A DNA stretch of 8,053 nucleotides, taken from assembly GCA_023419055.1 (NCBI GenBank), contig JAEZYO010000417.1, positions 1 to 8,053 on the forward strand, in the 5' to 3' direction. The notes beneath the pieces were generated by a model. The model was not told the origin of the DNA, made no database searches, and saw nothing but the letters and a program-made list of their open reading frames with translations. This DNA is from Pseudomonadota bacterium (GTDB lineage: Bacteria > Myxococcota > Polyangia > Polyangiales > Polyangiaceae). Positions 1-5,941 of the stretch are shown in pieces; the first letter of the stretch is position 1; every line of letters starts with the position of its first letter. Position numbers and translations under genes: made by a program.

Positions 1-8
1 ATCGAGGA

Positions 9-49
9 CCCTGGCCTTCCGCCGGCCTATCGCCCGCGCAAGGTCAGGG
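9..49 (-). terminator. Possible hairpin just after the VOC gene
   Basis: CCCTGGCCTT (9-18) pairs with AAGGTCAGGG (40-49), ten pairs with one G:T, around a 21-base loop. It begins 11 bases after the stop codon of the minus-strand VOC gene, where a terminator would be expected. No run of T follows on the minus strand, so it is not a textbook intrinsic terminator. It may only stabilise the 3' end or be chance in GC-rich DNA. Bases 1-60 contain no other supported feature. Confidence 0.3.
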
Positions 50-60
50 GGCGCCGAAGG

Positions 61-429
61 TTACTTTTGGTGGAGCTCGTGCAAGATGATCGAGTTCCCC
101 TCCGTGTCCTCGATGATCGCCATGCGACAGACGGGTGAGGGAATGATGCCGGACTTGAAGGTCACTCCCTTGCCCTCGAGCTCCGGGATCAAGGCGTCGA
201 GATCCTCGACTTCGAAGGCGATGCTCGCGCCTCCGCTGCCGCGCTGCTTCTGCGAAGGGTCCGGGTGGTTGAAGAGCGCGAGGCAGCCGCCGCCGGGCAA
301 GTCGTACTCGGTCCAGATTCCATTCGAGGCGCTGCTGCCCCGCTGGAAGCCGAGCTTCTCTTCGTAAAAGGCGCGTGCTCGCGCAGTGTCCTCGACCCCG
401 AACATCGTGAAAGCGACCTTCTTGAACAT
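61..429 (-). CDS. VOC superfamily (glyoxalase/bleomycin-resistance fold) protein
   Basis: A 122-residue single-domain protein of the vicinal oxygen chelate superfamily, probably cytoplasmic; its substrate cannot be told from sequence. It shows the two βαβββ halves: an N-terminal half with FKKVAFTMF and ARAFYEEKLGF (residues 2-28), then EYDLPGGGCLALFNH (41-55), and a second half with ASIAFEVEDLDALIPELEGKGV (split at about residue 80) ending in MAIIEDTEGN and ILHEL (103-119). The usual first-strand metal-binding His is replaced by Phe (about residue 7), while His117/Glu118 remain near the end, so classical glyoxalase I metal chemistry is doubtful. The ATG at 429 is chosen because GGAGGA lies 5 bases upstream; the same frame stays open far upstream, but that part is the antisense of pdxJ and the spacer. 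It lies 242 bases downstream of pdxJ and is probably transcribed separately. Confidence 0.88.
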   Translation of the reverse strand: MFKKVAFTMFGVEDTARARAFYEEKLGFQRGSSASNGIWTEYDLPGGGCLALFNHPDPSQKQRGSGGASIAFEVEDLDALIPELEGKGVTFKSGIIPSPVCRMAIIEDTEGNSIILHELHQK

Positions 430-434
430 GACGC

Positions 435-440
435 TCCTCC
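435..440 (-). promoter_or_regulatory. Strong Shine-Dalgarno sequence of the VOC gene
   Basis: Minus-strand GGAGGA, 5 bases before the ATG at 429. It fixes the start of the VOC gene and is the clearest ribosome binding site in the window; the other genes have weak ones. Confidence 0.75.
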
Positions 441-524
441 AGCTCTGAAAACGAGCTCTGCCGCAACGCTTGGGCAAAAAGGTGCACGTGCCAAGTGGGT
501 CCCGAGCTCGAACTCGTATTAACC

Positions 525-538
525 CTCGCCCGGGCGAG
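525..538. repeat. Perfect 14-base palindrome in the pdxJ-VOC spacer
   Basis: CTCGCCCGGGCGAG reads the same on both strands and sits beside the most AT-rich part of the spacer (GTATTAACC, about 516-524). It could be an operator half-site pair for a dimeric repressor of the VOC gene. In such GC-rich DNA a palindrome of this size could also arise by chance. Confidence 0.4.
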
Positions 539-602
539 CCGCTCCCGAGGTCTGACTTCGGCAACTGAATTGCCCCGGAGGCGGAAAGTTCGCGGGGGAG
601 GG

Positions 603-624
603 CCGGCCGGTGGGAAGCGGCCGG
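603..624 (-). terminator. Hairpin 48 bases after pdxJ, possible transcription end
   Basis: CCGGCCG (603-609) and CGGCCGG (618-624) form seven G:C pairs around an 8-base loop. The position after the pdxJ stop (672) suits the end of the aroC-SDR-pdxJ unit, but no T-tract follows on the minus strand, so termination is uncertain. Confidence 0.3.
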
Positions 625-671
625 ACCGCGAAGAACATCGCCGGATTGCTCGAAAGCGCTCGCGGGCCGAT

Positions 672-1418
672 TCAAGCCTGGCGGCAGGCAGCGAGATAAC
701 GGCGCACCGTCTCGGCTAGGCCGAGCTCGAGCGCGTCGGCGATCAGGGCGTGGCCGATCGAGACCTCGTCGATCGGGCCCGTGCGCGCCAAGAAGGGGGC
801 GAGGTTGTCCAGGTTGAGATCGTGCCCCGCGTTGACTCCGAGACCTGCGCTGCGCGCGGCGGCTGCGGCAGCGGCGTAGGTCTGGAGCGCGGGCTCCACG
901 CGACCCTCGAGCGCTGCCGCGGCGTACGGCTCCGTGTAGAGCTCGACGCGATCGGCGCCGAGCTCCTTGGCGATCGGCATCATCTCGACGACCGGATCGA
1001 GGAACAGGCTGACGCGTGAGCCGGCTGCGCGGAGCGTCGCGATCGCGCTCGCGAGCGCCTTGCGCTCGGCGACGCCGAGCTCGATCAGGTTCCATCCGTG
1101 GTTGCTGGTGAAGGCTTCACGCGCGTCGGGCACCAGCGTGGCCTGGGTCGGGCGCACGCGCTCGCAGTGCTCGATGAGCCCGTGAAAGGGGTTGCCCTCG
1201 ATGTTGTACTCGGCGCGCGGAAAGCGAGCGACCACGCGCGCGACGTCGTCCACGTCGGCAGGCCGAATATGGCGCTGATCCGGGCGCGGGTGCACGGTGA
1301 TGCCGTGAGCGCCGGCTTCCAGCGCGATCTGCGACAGGCGCTCGACGCTCGGGATCCCGAGCGTGCGGGTGTTACGCAGGGTCGCGACCTTGTTCACGTT
1401 GACGGAGAGGTGGGTCAT
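672..1418 (-). CDS. pdxJ: Pyridoxine 5'-phosphate synthase PdxJ
   Basis: A 248-residue cytoplasmic TIM-barrel enzyme of the DXP-dependent vitamin B6 pathway. It condenses 1-deoxy-D-xylulose 5-phosphate with 3-amino-2-oxopropyl phosphate to give pyridoxine 5'-phosphate. Visible family motifs are LSVNVNKVATLRNTR (residues 4-18), GAHGITVHPRPDQRHI (about 37-52, with the active-site His and phosphate-contacting Arg region), YNIEGNP (about 71-77, carrying the conserved Glu), VSLFLDP, VNAGHDLN (catalytic-loop His) and IGHALI near the C-terminus. Length matches the family (about 240-250). The first motif has Asn-Lys where E. coli has Asp-His, and EGNP replaces the E. coli EMAVT segment; as I recall, both are typical of the Bacteroidetes-like PdxJ subgroup. 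No clear Shine-Dalgarno precedes the ATG. It follows the SDR gene by 45 bases and probably shares its transcript. Confidence 0.96.
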   Translation of the reverse strand: MTHLSVNVNKVATLRNTRTLGIPSVERLSQIALEAGAHGITVHPRPDQRHIRPADVDDVARVVARFPRAEYNIEGNPFHGLIEHCERVRPTQATLVPDAREAFTSNHGWNLIELGVAERKALASAIATLRAAGSRVSLFLDPVVEMMPIAKELGADRVELYTEPYAAAALEGRVEPALQTYAAAAAAARSAGLGVNAGHDLNLDNLAPFLARTGPIDEVSIGHALIADALELGLAETVRRYLAACRQA

Positions 1419-1463
1419 GGTCGAGTGGCTCGGAAATCTCGGGAGGCGGGCTGCGACGCTCGC

Positions 1464-2261
1464 TCAGCGCCGGCCCATGCGATCGGCGGCCTTGACCGCG
1501 CCCCAAGATAGGATCGGGCGCGGCAAGAGCTTGGCGAGTACGGTCTGCGCCCGGTTGACGGCGCCCGGGACGAACAGCGTCTTCTGATCGTCGTAGGCGG
1601 CGAGCGCTTGCTCCACGATCTCGCTCGCGCCCATCACGGCCGGGCGAAAGAGCTTGGCCCGGTCGATGCCGGCGCGCTCCTGGAAGCCGGTGGGGACGGG
1701 GCCGGGGCAGAGCGCCATCACGTGGACGCCGCTGTCCTCGAGCTCCGTGGCGAGCGCGAGCGAGAAGCTGATGACGAAGGCCTTGGTGGCGGCGTAGGTG
1801 GCCATGTACGGCACGGGCTGGTGCCCGGCGGTCGATGCCACATTCAAGATGCCGCCCGCGCGCGCGCGCCGCATGCCGGGCAGGAAATGGGCCGAGAGCG
1901 CGGTCAGCGCCTCGGCGTTGACGCGCACCATCTCGGCTTCGCGCTCGGCCTCGACCGAAGCGAAGGGACCGACCTTGCCGAAGCCCGCGTTGTTGATCAG
2001 GTGACGCACCTCGACCCCGAGCTCGTCCACGGCGGCGCACAGGCGACGCGCGCCGTCCTCGCTCGCGAGATCGAGCGGCACCGCGTGCACCTTGACGCCG
2101 GCGACCTGGCGCAGGTTTTGGGCCTGGCGCTCGATGCGATCGCGCGAGCGCGCGGTCAGGATCAGGTTCGCTCCGCGGTGGGCGAGCTGCTTCGCGAACT
2201 CCTCGCCGAGCCCCGACGAGGAGCCGGTCACGAGCACCCAGACGTCCTCGAACTGCTTCAT
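1464..2261 (-). CDS. Short-chain dehydrogenase/reductase (DltE/COG0300-like)
   Basis: A 265-residue classical SDR, an NAD(P)-dependent oxidoreductase of unknown substrate. It has the Rossmann dinucleotide motif TGSSSGLG (residues 12-19), the NNAG motif (90-93), the catalytic triad members Ser143 (NVAST), Tyr156 and Lys160 (YAATK), and PGPVPTGF (186-193) for cofactor and substrate closure. An Arg after β2 (TARSR, 37-40) suggests NADPH preference. The C-terminal part (about 225-265) is basic and has no membrane helix that I can call. The ATG at 2261 overlaps the aroC stop as ATGA, so translational coupling to aroC is likely; no properly spaced ribosome site is needed or seen. A longer in-frame start at 2360 would lie deep inside aroC and adds only non-family sequence. 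A direct role in aromatic or B6 synthesis is not shown. Confidence 0.93.
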   Translation of the reverse strand: MKQFEDVWVLVTGSSSGLGEEFAKQLAHRGANLILTARSRDRIERQAQNLRQVAGVKVHAVPLDLASEDGARRLCAAVDELGVEVRHLINNAGFGKVGPFASVEAEREAEMVRVNAEALTALSAHFLPGMRRARAGGILNVASTAGHQPVPYMATYAATKAFVISFSLALATELEDSGVHVMALCPGPVPTGFQERAGIDRAKLFRPAVMGASEIVEQALAAYDDQKTLFVPGAVNRAQTVLAKLLPRPILSWGAVKAADRMGRR

Positions 2262-3382
2262 CCTTCGAAGCTCGCCTGCGAGCGCGAGCGGAGGCAGTGA
2301 TCGGCGAGCACGATCGCGACCATGGCTTCCGCCATCGGGACGAAGCGCGGCAAAAGACAAGGATCGTGGCGGCCGCGCGTGCGGATGGTCGTGCTCTCAC
2401 CGGAGCTCGTCACGGTCTCTTGCTCGCGCGGCAGGCTGCTCGTCGGCTTGACGGCTGCGCGGAGCACGATGGGCATGCCGGACGAGATGCCCCCGAGCAT
2501 GCCGCCGTGCCGGTTCGAGCGCGTGGCCACGCGTGAGCCTGCGTCGCTCTTGTCCGCGAAGAAGAGGTCGTTGTTCTCGCTGCCGCGCAAGGTCGCGCAA
2601 CCGAAGCCGATGCCGTACTCGACGCCGAGCACGGCCGGCAAGCTGAAGAGCGCCTTCGCGAGGTCGGCTTTCAACTTGTCGAACACCGGCTCGCCGAGCC
2701 CCGCCGGGACCCCCGTCGCGACGACTTCGCCCACGCCGCCGATCGAATCCTGGTCCTTTCTGAGGACCTCGATCAGGTCCACCATCTTGGCGGCGGCGAT
2801 CGGATCGGGGCAACGCACGATGTTCGGCGAGCCGTCCGGAAGGGTCTCGACCTGGGCCAGCATGACCGCCTCCGGCTCGGGCACGCTCGCGACGATGTCG
2901 CCCACCTGCTTCACGTAGCCGACCACGCGCGCGCCGAACGCGAGCTCGAGGATCTTCTTCGCGACCACGCCCGCCGCGACGCGCGCGACCGTTTCACGCG
3001 CGCTCGAGCGCCCGCCGCCGCGGTAGTCGCGGAAGCCGTACTTCGCGTCGTACGTGTAGTCGGCGTGGCCGGGGCGGTACTTGTCCTTGATGTCGGAGTA
3101 GTCCTTGCTGCGCTGGTCGGTGTTGCGCACCAGGACGGCGATGCTCGTGCCCGTGGTGCGACCTTCGAACACCCCGGCGAGGATCTCCGGGCGATCTTCT
3201 TCCTGGCGTTGGGTGACGATGTGGCTCTGGCCGGGGCGCCGGCGCGCGAGATCCACCGCGAGATCGTCCTCGCTGAGTGGAATGCCGGACGGGCAGCCGT
3301 CGATGATGACGACGTTCCCCGGCCCGTGGGATTCGCCCGCGGTCGTGATGCGAAAAGCTTGACCGAAAGTGTTGCCTGCCAT
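2258..3382 (-). CDS. aroC: Chorismate synthase AroC
   Basis: A 374-residue enzyme that makes chorismate from 5-enolpyruvylshikimate 3-phosphate by trans-1,4 elimination of phosphate, using reduced FMN; it is the last common step to aromatic amino acids, folate and quinones. Family signatures are all present: [10 protein letters not shown] (residues 13-22, active-site His19), RRRPGQ (47-52), [10 protein letters not shown] (102-111, second catalytic His106), [17 protein letters not shown] (122-138), [13 protein letters not shown] (257-269), [18 protein letters not shown] (288-305) and GRHDPC (337-342). Length is normal, so the protein should be active. The ATG at 3382 starts directly at the conserved NTFG segment; no good Shine-Dalgarno is seen. 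It is the first gene of the minus-strand unit, overlaps the SDR by 4 bases, and is divergent from the acyl-CoA dehydrogenase with a 63-base shared control region. Confidence 0.98.
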   Translation of the reverse strand: MAGNTFGQAFRITTAGESHGPGNVVIIDGCPSGIPLSEDDLAVDLARRRPGQSHIVTQRQEEDRPEILAGVFEGRTTGTSIAVLVRNTDQRSKDYSDIKDKYRPGHADYTYDAKYGFRDYRGGGRSSARETVARVAAGVVAKKILELAFGARVVGYVKQVGDIVASVPEPEAVMLAQVETLPDGSPNIVRCPDPIAAAKMVDLIEVLRKDQDSIGGVGEVVATGVPAGLGEPVFDKLKADLAKALFSLPAVLGVEYGIGFGCATLRGSENNDLFFADKSDAGSRVATRSNRHGGMLGGISSGMPIVLRAAVKPTSSLPREQETVTSSGESTTIRTRGRHDPCLLPRFVPMAEAMVAIVLADHCLRSRSQASFEG

Positions 3383-3445
3383 GCGGCTCGGCGGAGTCTT
3401 AGCTCAGATTTCGCGCCGACGCAGATTTCCCGTAGACTCCTCGGA
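3383..3445. promoter_or_regulatory. Shared divergent promoter region, aroC / acyl-CoA dehydrogenase
   Basis: This 63-base gap must hold promoters for both directions. CAGATTTC occurs twice (3405-3412 and 3422-3429, offset 17), and the pair is framed symmetrically by an inverted repeat GGAGTCT (3393-3399) / AGACTCC (3434-3440); both patterns share a centre near 3417. On the plus strand TAGACT (3433-3438) fits a TAnnnT -10 element that ends 7 bases before the dehydrogenase ATG. With no Shine-Dalgarno visible, this is the layout of a leaderless transcript. These are inferences from a short sequence. Confidence 0.4.
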
Positions 3446-4582
3446 ATGCAGCCTTTGAGTGTGCTGTCCGAAGAGGAGCGGCTATTTTTCGAGACGGTCC
3501 TCGGGTTCGCGCGCGAGCGCGTGGCGCCCCGGGTTTCGGCCATGGATAGCGCGGGCGCGCTCGACGCGGAGCTTCTGCCCCGGCTGTTCGAGCTCGGCGT
3601 GATGGGGATCGAGATCCCGGATGCCCACGGGGGCGGCGGCTCGAGCTTCATGAACAGCATCCTCGCGGTCCAGGCGATGGCGCGAGTCGACCCTTCGGTC
3701 GCGGTGCTGGTCGACGTCCAGAACACGCTCGTGAACAACGCGCTCCTCCGCTGGGGAAACGACGCGCAAAAGGCCCGCTACTTGCCCAAGCTCGCCGGAG
3801 AGTGGGTGGGCTCGTACGCGCTCAGCGAGGCCGGGTCCGGCTCGGACGCTTTCGCGCTCAAGGCGCGCGCGGAGAAGAAGGGCGACCGCTACGTGCTGAA
3901 CGGGAGGAAGCTCTGGATCACGAACGCCGCCGAAGCCTCGATCTACATCGTCTTCGCCAACATCGATCCGAGCCAGGGCTATAAAGGCATCACGGCGTTC
4001 CTCGTGGAGCGGAGCTTTCCGGGCTTCTCGCTCGGCAAGAAGGAGGACAAGCTCGGCATCCGCGCGTCGAGCACTTGCGAGCTCGTGCTCGACGACTGCG
4101 AGGTCCCGGAAGAGAACGTGCTCGGTGAGGTCGGCAAGGGCTACAAGATCGCCATCCTGACGCTCAACGAAGGGCGCATCGGGATCGGCGCGCAGATGCT
4201 CGGCCTCGCCGAAGGCGCGCTCGAGCACGCGCTCGGCTACATGCGGCAGCGCGTGCAGTTCGGCAAACCGATCGCGGATTTTCAGGGCATGCAGTTCCAG
4301 TACGCGCGCGTCGCGATGGAGATCGAGGCCGCGAAGCTCTTGGTCTACAACGCGGCTCGGCTCAAGGACGCGGGCCAGGACTTCGTGAAGGAGGCGGCGA
4401 TGGCGAAGCTCTTCGCGTCCGAGGCGGCCGAGCGCGCGGCTTCTCAGGCCGTCGAGTTCTTCGGCGGCGTCGGCTTCACGCGCGATTTTCCGATCGAGAA
4501 GTACTATCGCGACGCCAAGATCGGGAAAATCTACGAGGGCACGAGCAACATGCAGCTTCAAACCATCGCCAAGCTCATTTGA
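3446..4582 (+). CDS. Acyl-CoA dehydrogenase, short/branched-chain (ACADSB-like)
   Basis: A 378-residue FAD enzyme that introduces a trans-α,β double bond into acyl-CoA, passing electrons to electron-transfer flavoprotein. Both family signatures are perfect: ALSEAGSGSDAFA (residues 125-137) and the FFGGVGF...K...D block (338-356). WITNA (157-161) contacts FAD, RQRVQFGKP (267-275) is conserved, and the catalytic base is Glu364 in IYEGTSN. From memory, segments such as QNTLVNN, DPSQGYKGIT, KLGIRASSTC and LNEGRIGIGAQMLGLA match human short/branched-chain acyl-CoA dehydrogenase much better than isovaleryl- or medium-chain enzymes, pointing to 2-methylbutyryl-CoA or isobutyryl-CoA and isoleucine breakdown. 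The ATG at 3446 begins the normal N-terminal helix (LSEEERLFFETVLGFARE); the frame is open further upstream only as antisense of aroC. Its stop overlaps the convergent neighbour by 8 bases. Confidence 0.95.
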   Translation: MQPLSVLSEEERLFFETVLGFARERVAPRVSAMDSAGALDAELLPRLFELGVMGIEIPDAHGGGGSSFMNSILAVQAMARVDPSVAVLVDVQNTLVNNALLRWGNDAQKARYLPKLAGEWVGSYALSEAGSGSDAFALKARAEKKGDRYVLNGRKLWITNAAEASIYIVFANIDPSQGYKGITAFLVERSFPGFSLGKKEDKLGIRASSTCELVLDDCEVPEENVLGEVGKGYKIAILTLNEGRIGIGAQMLGLAEGALEHALGYMRQRVQFGKPIADFQGMQFQYARVAMEIEAAKLLVYNAARLKDAGQDFVKEAAMAKLFASEAAERAASQAVEFFGGVGFTRDFPIEKYYRDAKIGKIYEGTSNMQLQTIAKLI

Positions 4583-5108
4583 CGAGCGCGGCAGCGAGCA
4601 GGGCGGCGGCGACGAGCGCGCAGAGCGCGAAGAGCCAGCGGGGCGCGCGCCTCGCTCGCCTCGGCGGCAAGGTCGAGCGCAGCTCGGCGCTCACCCGGAG
4701 CGCTATCGATCGCTCGGCGAGGACCCTCCCCGCCGCGCTCAAGAACGCGCTGTAGCTCCTCGCCTCGACTTCCGGTGCGGCGCCCGGAAAGCGCTGGGAG
4801 AGCGTCTGGACGAGCGCGCCGTGCGAGCGGAGGAGTGCGCGCCGCGCCGTGAAGTCGACGTGACCGGCGTTCACGCTCGGCTCGCTGGGATCGAGTGGTT
4901 CGAGCACGATGACCGCTCGCGCGGGGCTGTCCGCTTCGCAGAGGCGCGGAACCCAGCTCGACCCACCTTTCACGGTCACGCTGGAGAGGGCGGTGGAGAG
5001 CACGCTGAGGAGCTCGCGTGAGCTCACGGGGGGACTCGAGGCAGGGTCCACGCTGGACGCTTCTGGCGACACCCTCTCGAGGTAGCGGCGGCAGGCTCGC
5101 GTGGCCAT
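4575..5108 (-). CDS. Unrecognised protein with C-terminal membrane anchor
   Basis: I do not recognise a family. The 177-residue product starts with a short basic stretch (ATRACRRYLERV), then a Ser/Pro-rich segment (about 14-30), a possible small globular domain (about 31-142: helix RELLSVLSTAL, strand ARAVIVLEPL, helix FTARRALLRSHGALVQTLSQRF), a basic patch PPRRARRAPR (148-157) and one hydrophobic helix WLFALCALVAAALLAAALV (158-176), leaving one residue. There is no N-terminal signal. The positive patch before the helix predicts a tail-anchored protein with its bulk in the cytoplasm. Codon third positions are G/C-rich, supporting a real gene. It is divergent from the FHA gene with about 34 bases between chosen starts, so the two may be co-regulated, and its end overlaps the acyl-CoA dehydrogenase by 8 bases. 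No clear ribosome site precedes the ATG at 5108. Confidence 0.72.
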   Translation of the reverse strand: MATRACRRYLERVSPEASSVDPASSPPVSSRELLSVLSTALSSVTVKGGSSWVPRLCEADSPARAVIVLEPLDPSEPSVNAGHVDFTARRALLRSHGALVQTLSQRFPGAAPEVEARSYSAFLSAAGRVLAERSIALRVSAELRSTLPPRRARRAPRWLFALCALVAAALLAAALVK

Positions 5109-5142
5109 TACCGGACGTTACCGTCGTGGTAGCGTGAGTGCC
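5109..5142. promoter_or_regulatory. Divergent control region between membrane-anchor and FHA genes
   Basis: A spacer of about 34 bases between two start codons. TTACCG is repeated at 5108-5113 and 5118-5123, exactly 10 bases apart (one helix turn), and the second copy is followed by TCGTGGTA, giving a TACC-N5-GGTA dyad (5119-5131). Such helically phased repeats between divergent starts could be an operator, possibly for the winged-helix protein encoded next door. No standard -35/-10 pair is evident. Confidence 0.35.
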
Positions 5143-5883
5143 GTGGGGTCGCTGCGACACACCACCTCCGGTCGGAGCTTCGAGCTCGCTCTCGAGCAGG
5201 TCTTGGGCCGCGCGTCGAGCGCGGGCATCGTGATCGAGAGCCCCAAGGCGAGCGCCCTCCACGCCGAGCTGCGCTGGGTCGGCGATCATTGGGAGCTGCA
5301 CGATCTCGGCAGCCGAAACGGCACTTTCGTGGGCCATCGCCGGCTCGAGCCGGGCGAACGAGCGCGGCTCGCCGAGGGAGAAAGGCTCGCCTTCGGGGAT
5401 CCGCTCGACGAGTGGAAGCTCGTCGACGCGCGTGCCCCGAGCTCTCGTGTGGCCGCAAGTAGGCTGGCTGAGACCGAGCAGGAGCGCGCTCCTTCCCCCA
5501 AGGCGGCGGAGCTCGAGCTCGCCTTCGCGGTGAGCAAGGACGAGGAGCACGTCACGGTGGTCGCCTTCCACGCGGGCGGAGTGGCGGAGCTCCCGGCGAG
5601 TAACCTTCACTACTTGCTGTTGGTGCTCGCGCGAAAGCGCCTGGAAGATCGCGGGCGCGCGGATCTCGACTCGGACGAGCACGGCTGGATGTACGTGGAC
5701 GATCTCTGCGGAAAGCTCCGGCTCGACCCGAGCCACCTGAATGTGACGATCTTTCGCCTGAGAAAGCAGCTCGAGCGCCTCGGGGTCGCGGACGCGGCCG
5801 GGATCGTCGAGCGGCGTCGCACCACCGGGCAGGTGAGGATCGGCGTGGGCGCGCTTTCGATTCGAGCGCGCGAGGGCGTGTAA
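5143..5883 (+). CDS. FHA domain protein with C-terminal winged-helix-like domain
   Basis: A 246-residue predicted cytoplasmic protein. Residues about 10-95 are a forkhead-associated (phosphothreonine-binding) domain: LGR (21-23), SALH (37-40) and DLGSRNGTFV (54-63) keep the Arg, Ser and Asn that contact phosphothreonine. A Ser/Pro/Glu-rich linker (96-122) leads to a β-rich segment and a region (about 137-237) resembling an OmpR-type winged helix: WMYVDDLCGKLRL, recognition-helix-like DPSHLNVTIFRLRKQLERLG (195-214), then a wing-like IVERRRTTGQVRIG. The likely role is a phosphorylation-responsive regulator; DNA binding is inferred, not proved. Start: GTG at 5143 gives MGSLRH, which I recall as common in myxobacterial FHA proteins; GTG at 5134 is possible, and GTG at 5101 would run into the divergent gene. 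Downstream, same-strand genes encode a lipoprotein and a Ser/Thr kinase, a possible partner. Confidence 0.88.
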   Translation: MGSLRHTTSGRSFELALEQVLGRASSAGIVIESPKASALHAELRWVGDHWELHDLGSRNGTFVGHRRLEPGERARLAEGERLAFGDPLDEWKLVDARAPSSRVAASRLAETEQERAPSPKAAELELAFAVSKDEEHVTVVAFHAGGVAELPASNLHYLLLVLARKRLEDRGRADLDSDEHGWMYVDDLCGKLRLDPSHLNVTIFRLRKQLERLGVADAAGIVERRRTTGQVRIGVGALSIRAREGV

Positions 5884-5892
5884 TCTTCGGTA

Positions 5893-5928
5893 ATCGTGGG
5901 GCGCTGGCTTCGACCGACCGACCACGAT
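5893..5928 (+). repeat. Inverted repeat between FHA and lipoprotein genes
   Basis: ATCGTGG (5893-5899) and CCACGAT (5922-5928) form a perfect 7-base dyad with a 22-base interval that includes a short CGAC tandem (about 5911-5922). It starts 10 bases after the FHA stop and ends 13 bases before the lipoprotein ATG. It could be a weak hairpin limiting read-through or an operator. No T-tract follows, so it is not an intrinsic terminator. Confidence 0.35.
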
Positions 5929-5941
5929 ACTTTCAGCGGTC

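Larger units (their letters stand above)
430..671 (-). promoter_or_regulatory. pdxJ-VOC spacer, probable VOC promoter/5' region
   Basis: This 242-base gap is the longest in the window and has no convincing gene. It contains a perfect 14-base palindrome (525-538, CTCGCCCGGGCGAG), a GGCAA-N5-TTGCC dyad (560-574), a CCGGCCG/CGGCCGG hairpin (603-624), small palindromes at 484-491 (GCACGTGC) and 513-520 (CGAGCTCG), and a direct repeat AGCTCTG at 441-447 and 454-460. On the minus strand the relatively AT-rich GTTAATACGAG (about 514-524) between the palindromes could hold a -10 element, but I cannot define a matching -35. A promoter for the VOC gene here is inferred from the gap length and its own ribosome binding site. 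Confidence 0.35.

Noticed and set aside
430..1095. N-terminal extension of the VOC gene by more than 200 residues
   Set aside because: The extension is low-complexity Arg-rich sequence over the spacer and pdxJ; the ATG at 429 has a well-placed GGAGGA.
2258..2360. Longer SDR start at ATG 2360
   Set aside because: The added 33 residues lie inside aroC in another frame and precede the normal SDR N-terminus; the ATGA overlap start is far more natural.
1372..2400. A 342-codon minus-strand frame overlapping the SDR in another frame
   Set aside because: It is Arg-rich with no motif, while the SDR frame has the full Rossmann and YxxxK motifs.
3399..3445. tRNA-like TTAGCTCAG string in the divergent spacer
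   Set aside because: There is no T-arm GTTCGA motif, no acceptor stem pairing and too little space for a tRNA; it is a chance match.
3482..4561. A 359-codon minus-strand frame opposite the acyl-CoA dehydrogenase
   Set aside because: The plus strand carries both dehydrogenase signatures; the antisense product is a compositional shadow rich in Arg, Glu and Leu.
5101..5142. Longer FHA start at GTG 5101
   Set aside because: It would overlap the divergent gene's start at 5108 and adds residues outside the FHA domain; GTG 5143 or 5134 fits better.
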